Below, one piece after another: positions 63,411 to 64,000 of a stretch of DNA of 64,000 nt. The position numbers and the translations under genes were made by a program. A model generated the notes under the pieces. That model was given only the letters and a program-made list of their open reading frames with translations. It was not told where the DNA came from and did no database searches. The stretch comes from Polyodon spathula. Its lineage: Eukaryota; Chordata; Actinopteri; Acipenseriformes; Polyodontidae. The stretch spans positions 2,959,468 to 3,023,467 of the forward strand of contig NC_054565.1 of NCBI RefSeq assembly GCF_017654505.1. Direction: 5' to 3'. Within the stretch, counting starts at the first letter, position 1; each line of letters opens with the position of its first letter.

Positions 63411-63462
63411 GTTTCGACTAGGAGTCTTCCTCAATGTCTTTCAATCGACTTCTTGTCGAAAC
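63411..63462. repeat. Inverted repeat GTTTCGACTAGGAGTC
   Basis: GTTTCGACTAGGAGTC (63411-63426) is mirrored by GACTTCTTGTCGAAAC (63447-63462) with a short loop. The arm is a member of the dispersed motif also seen at 12092-12107 (GTTTCGACTAGAAGTC) and in the foldback element at 34744-34929. Confidence 0.75.
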
Positions 63463-63665
63463 CTTTGTTTCAATGTTGAAGCTTTTGTCAAAGGAGTTTA
63501 ACTAACGTTATTTTATTATTGCTACATATTCCATCACTTGTGTTTTCTAGTTACGGACGATATTTTTGGCCGCGGATAATCGGTTTAGTAAAATTCTAAA
63601 AGTTAAAGGCATGGCTGACATGCAAGGACTCTCACACTCCCTACTAACAGTATCCCTGGTTTGTA
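63463..63665. other. Non-coding DNA, nothing recognised
   Basis: Unique sequence leading to the TTA repeat. Confidence 0.55.
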
Positions 63666-63687
63666 TTATTATTATTGTTGTTGTTTG

Positions 63688-63757
<70 letters not shown>
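63666..63757. repeat. (TTA)n microsatellite
   Basis: ATT and GTT triplets lead into about 22 TTA units. Confidence 0.97.
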
Positions 63758-63758
<1 letters not shown>

Positions 63759-64000
63759 AACCCTGAAGTGTGTCAGTGGTAGTAATAGGAGGTGTCTGAC
63801 CACTCTCTTTTACTCTTTGAACCTGGTGGTTCATCAGCCTGATTGAAACAGATACAGATATGAAGCACCATGCCAATCTATTCCTTAAAAAAAAAACAGT
63901 CAATCAAGCCTAAGACCAACAATGGTGAGAAATTCACAATTTTATCTCCACATAAAAAGTTTGAAAATTAGATCAGCCGAAATGAAGTGTTCTCGCCACC
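63758..64000. other. Non-coding DNA to window end
   Basis: Unique sequence with an A-run near 63887-63897; nothing recognised. Confidence 0.55.

Overview
The window looks like vertebrate nuclear DNA, most likely from a ray-finned fish. The sequence is AT-rich and CpG-poor, with long (TA)n, (TTA)n, (GA)n, (GATA)n and (GAAA)n microsatellites. It holds tRNA-derived SINEs with a MIR-like core, a decayed Tc1/mariner transposase, a CR1/L2-type LINE 3' end and several palindromic MITEs of kinds common in fish. A non-teleost fish (sturgeon, paddlefish or gar type) is a guess from the look of the LINE and SINE copies. I found no convincing cellular protein-coding gene, rRNA or functional tRNA. The open frames are short (the longest is 161 codons), match no family I recognise, and often run through microsatellites. 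I read this as a gene desert or a very large intron.

Layout. 0-9 kb: one conserved-looking non-coding block with repeated CTGACAG sites (451-790), a piggyBac-type MITE (4915-5008), a small tandem repeat (7374-7444) and a second conserved-looking block (8215-8600). 9-20 kb: microsatellites, a DNA transposon interrupted by a SINE (12340-12918), a palindromic MITE (17306-17537), a dead Tc1-like transposase (17878-18260) and an intact-looking SINE (19521-19778). 20-35 kb: foldback elements, including an imperfect palindrome of about 400 bp (29335-29735), a perfect 13-bp hairpin (26513-26541) and a C-run tract (30330-30383). 35-53 kb: mostly unique AT-rich DNA with one SINE, a duplicated unit of unknown origin (47541-47740 and 47986-48200) and three DNA-transposon remnants (49681-52068). 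54-63 kb: the part that looks most functional, with several GC-balanced, motif-dense blocks resembling vertebrate conserved non-coding elements (CNEs).

The strongest unusual signal is that two of these blocks, at about 56860-57060 and 58020-58210, are diverged colinear copies of each other. They share the same ordered anchor words, and the first two anchors are exactly 35 bp apart in both. This looks like an old tandem duplication of a regulatory element. Blocks of this kind in a gene desert usually act as distal enhancers of a developmental regulator, but no target gene lies in the window, so that role is inferred. All CNE calls rest on composition and motif content only; no cross-species alignment could be run.
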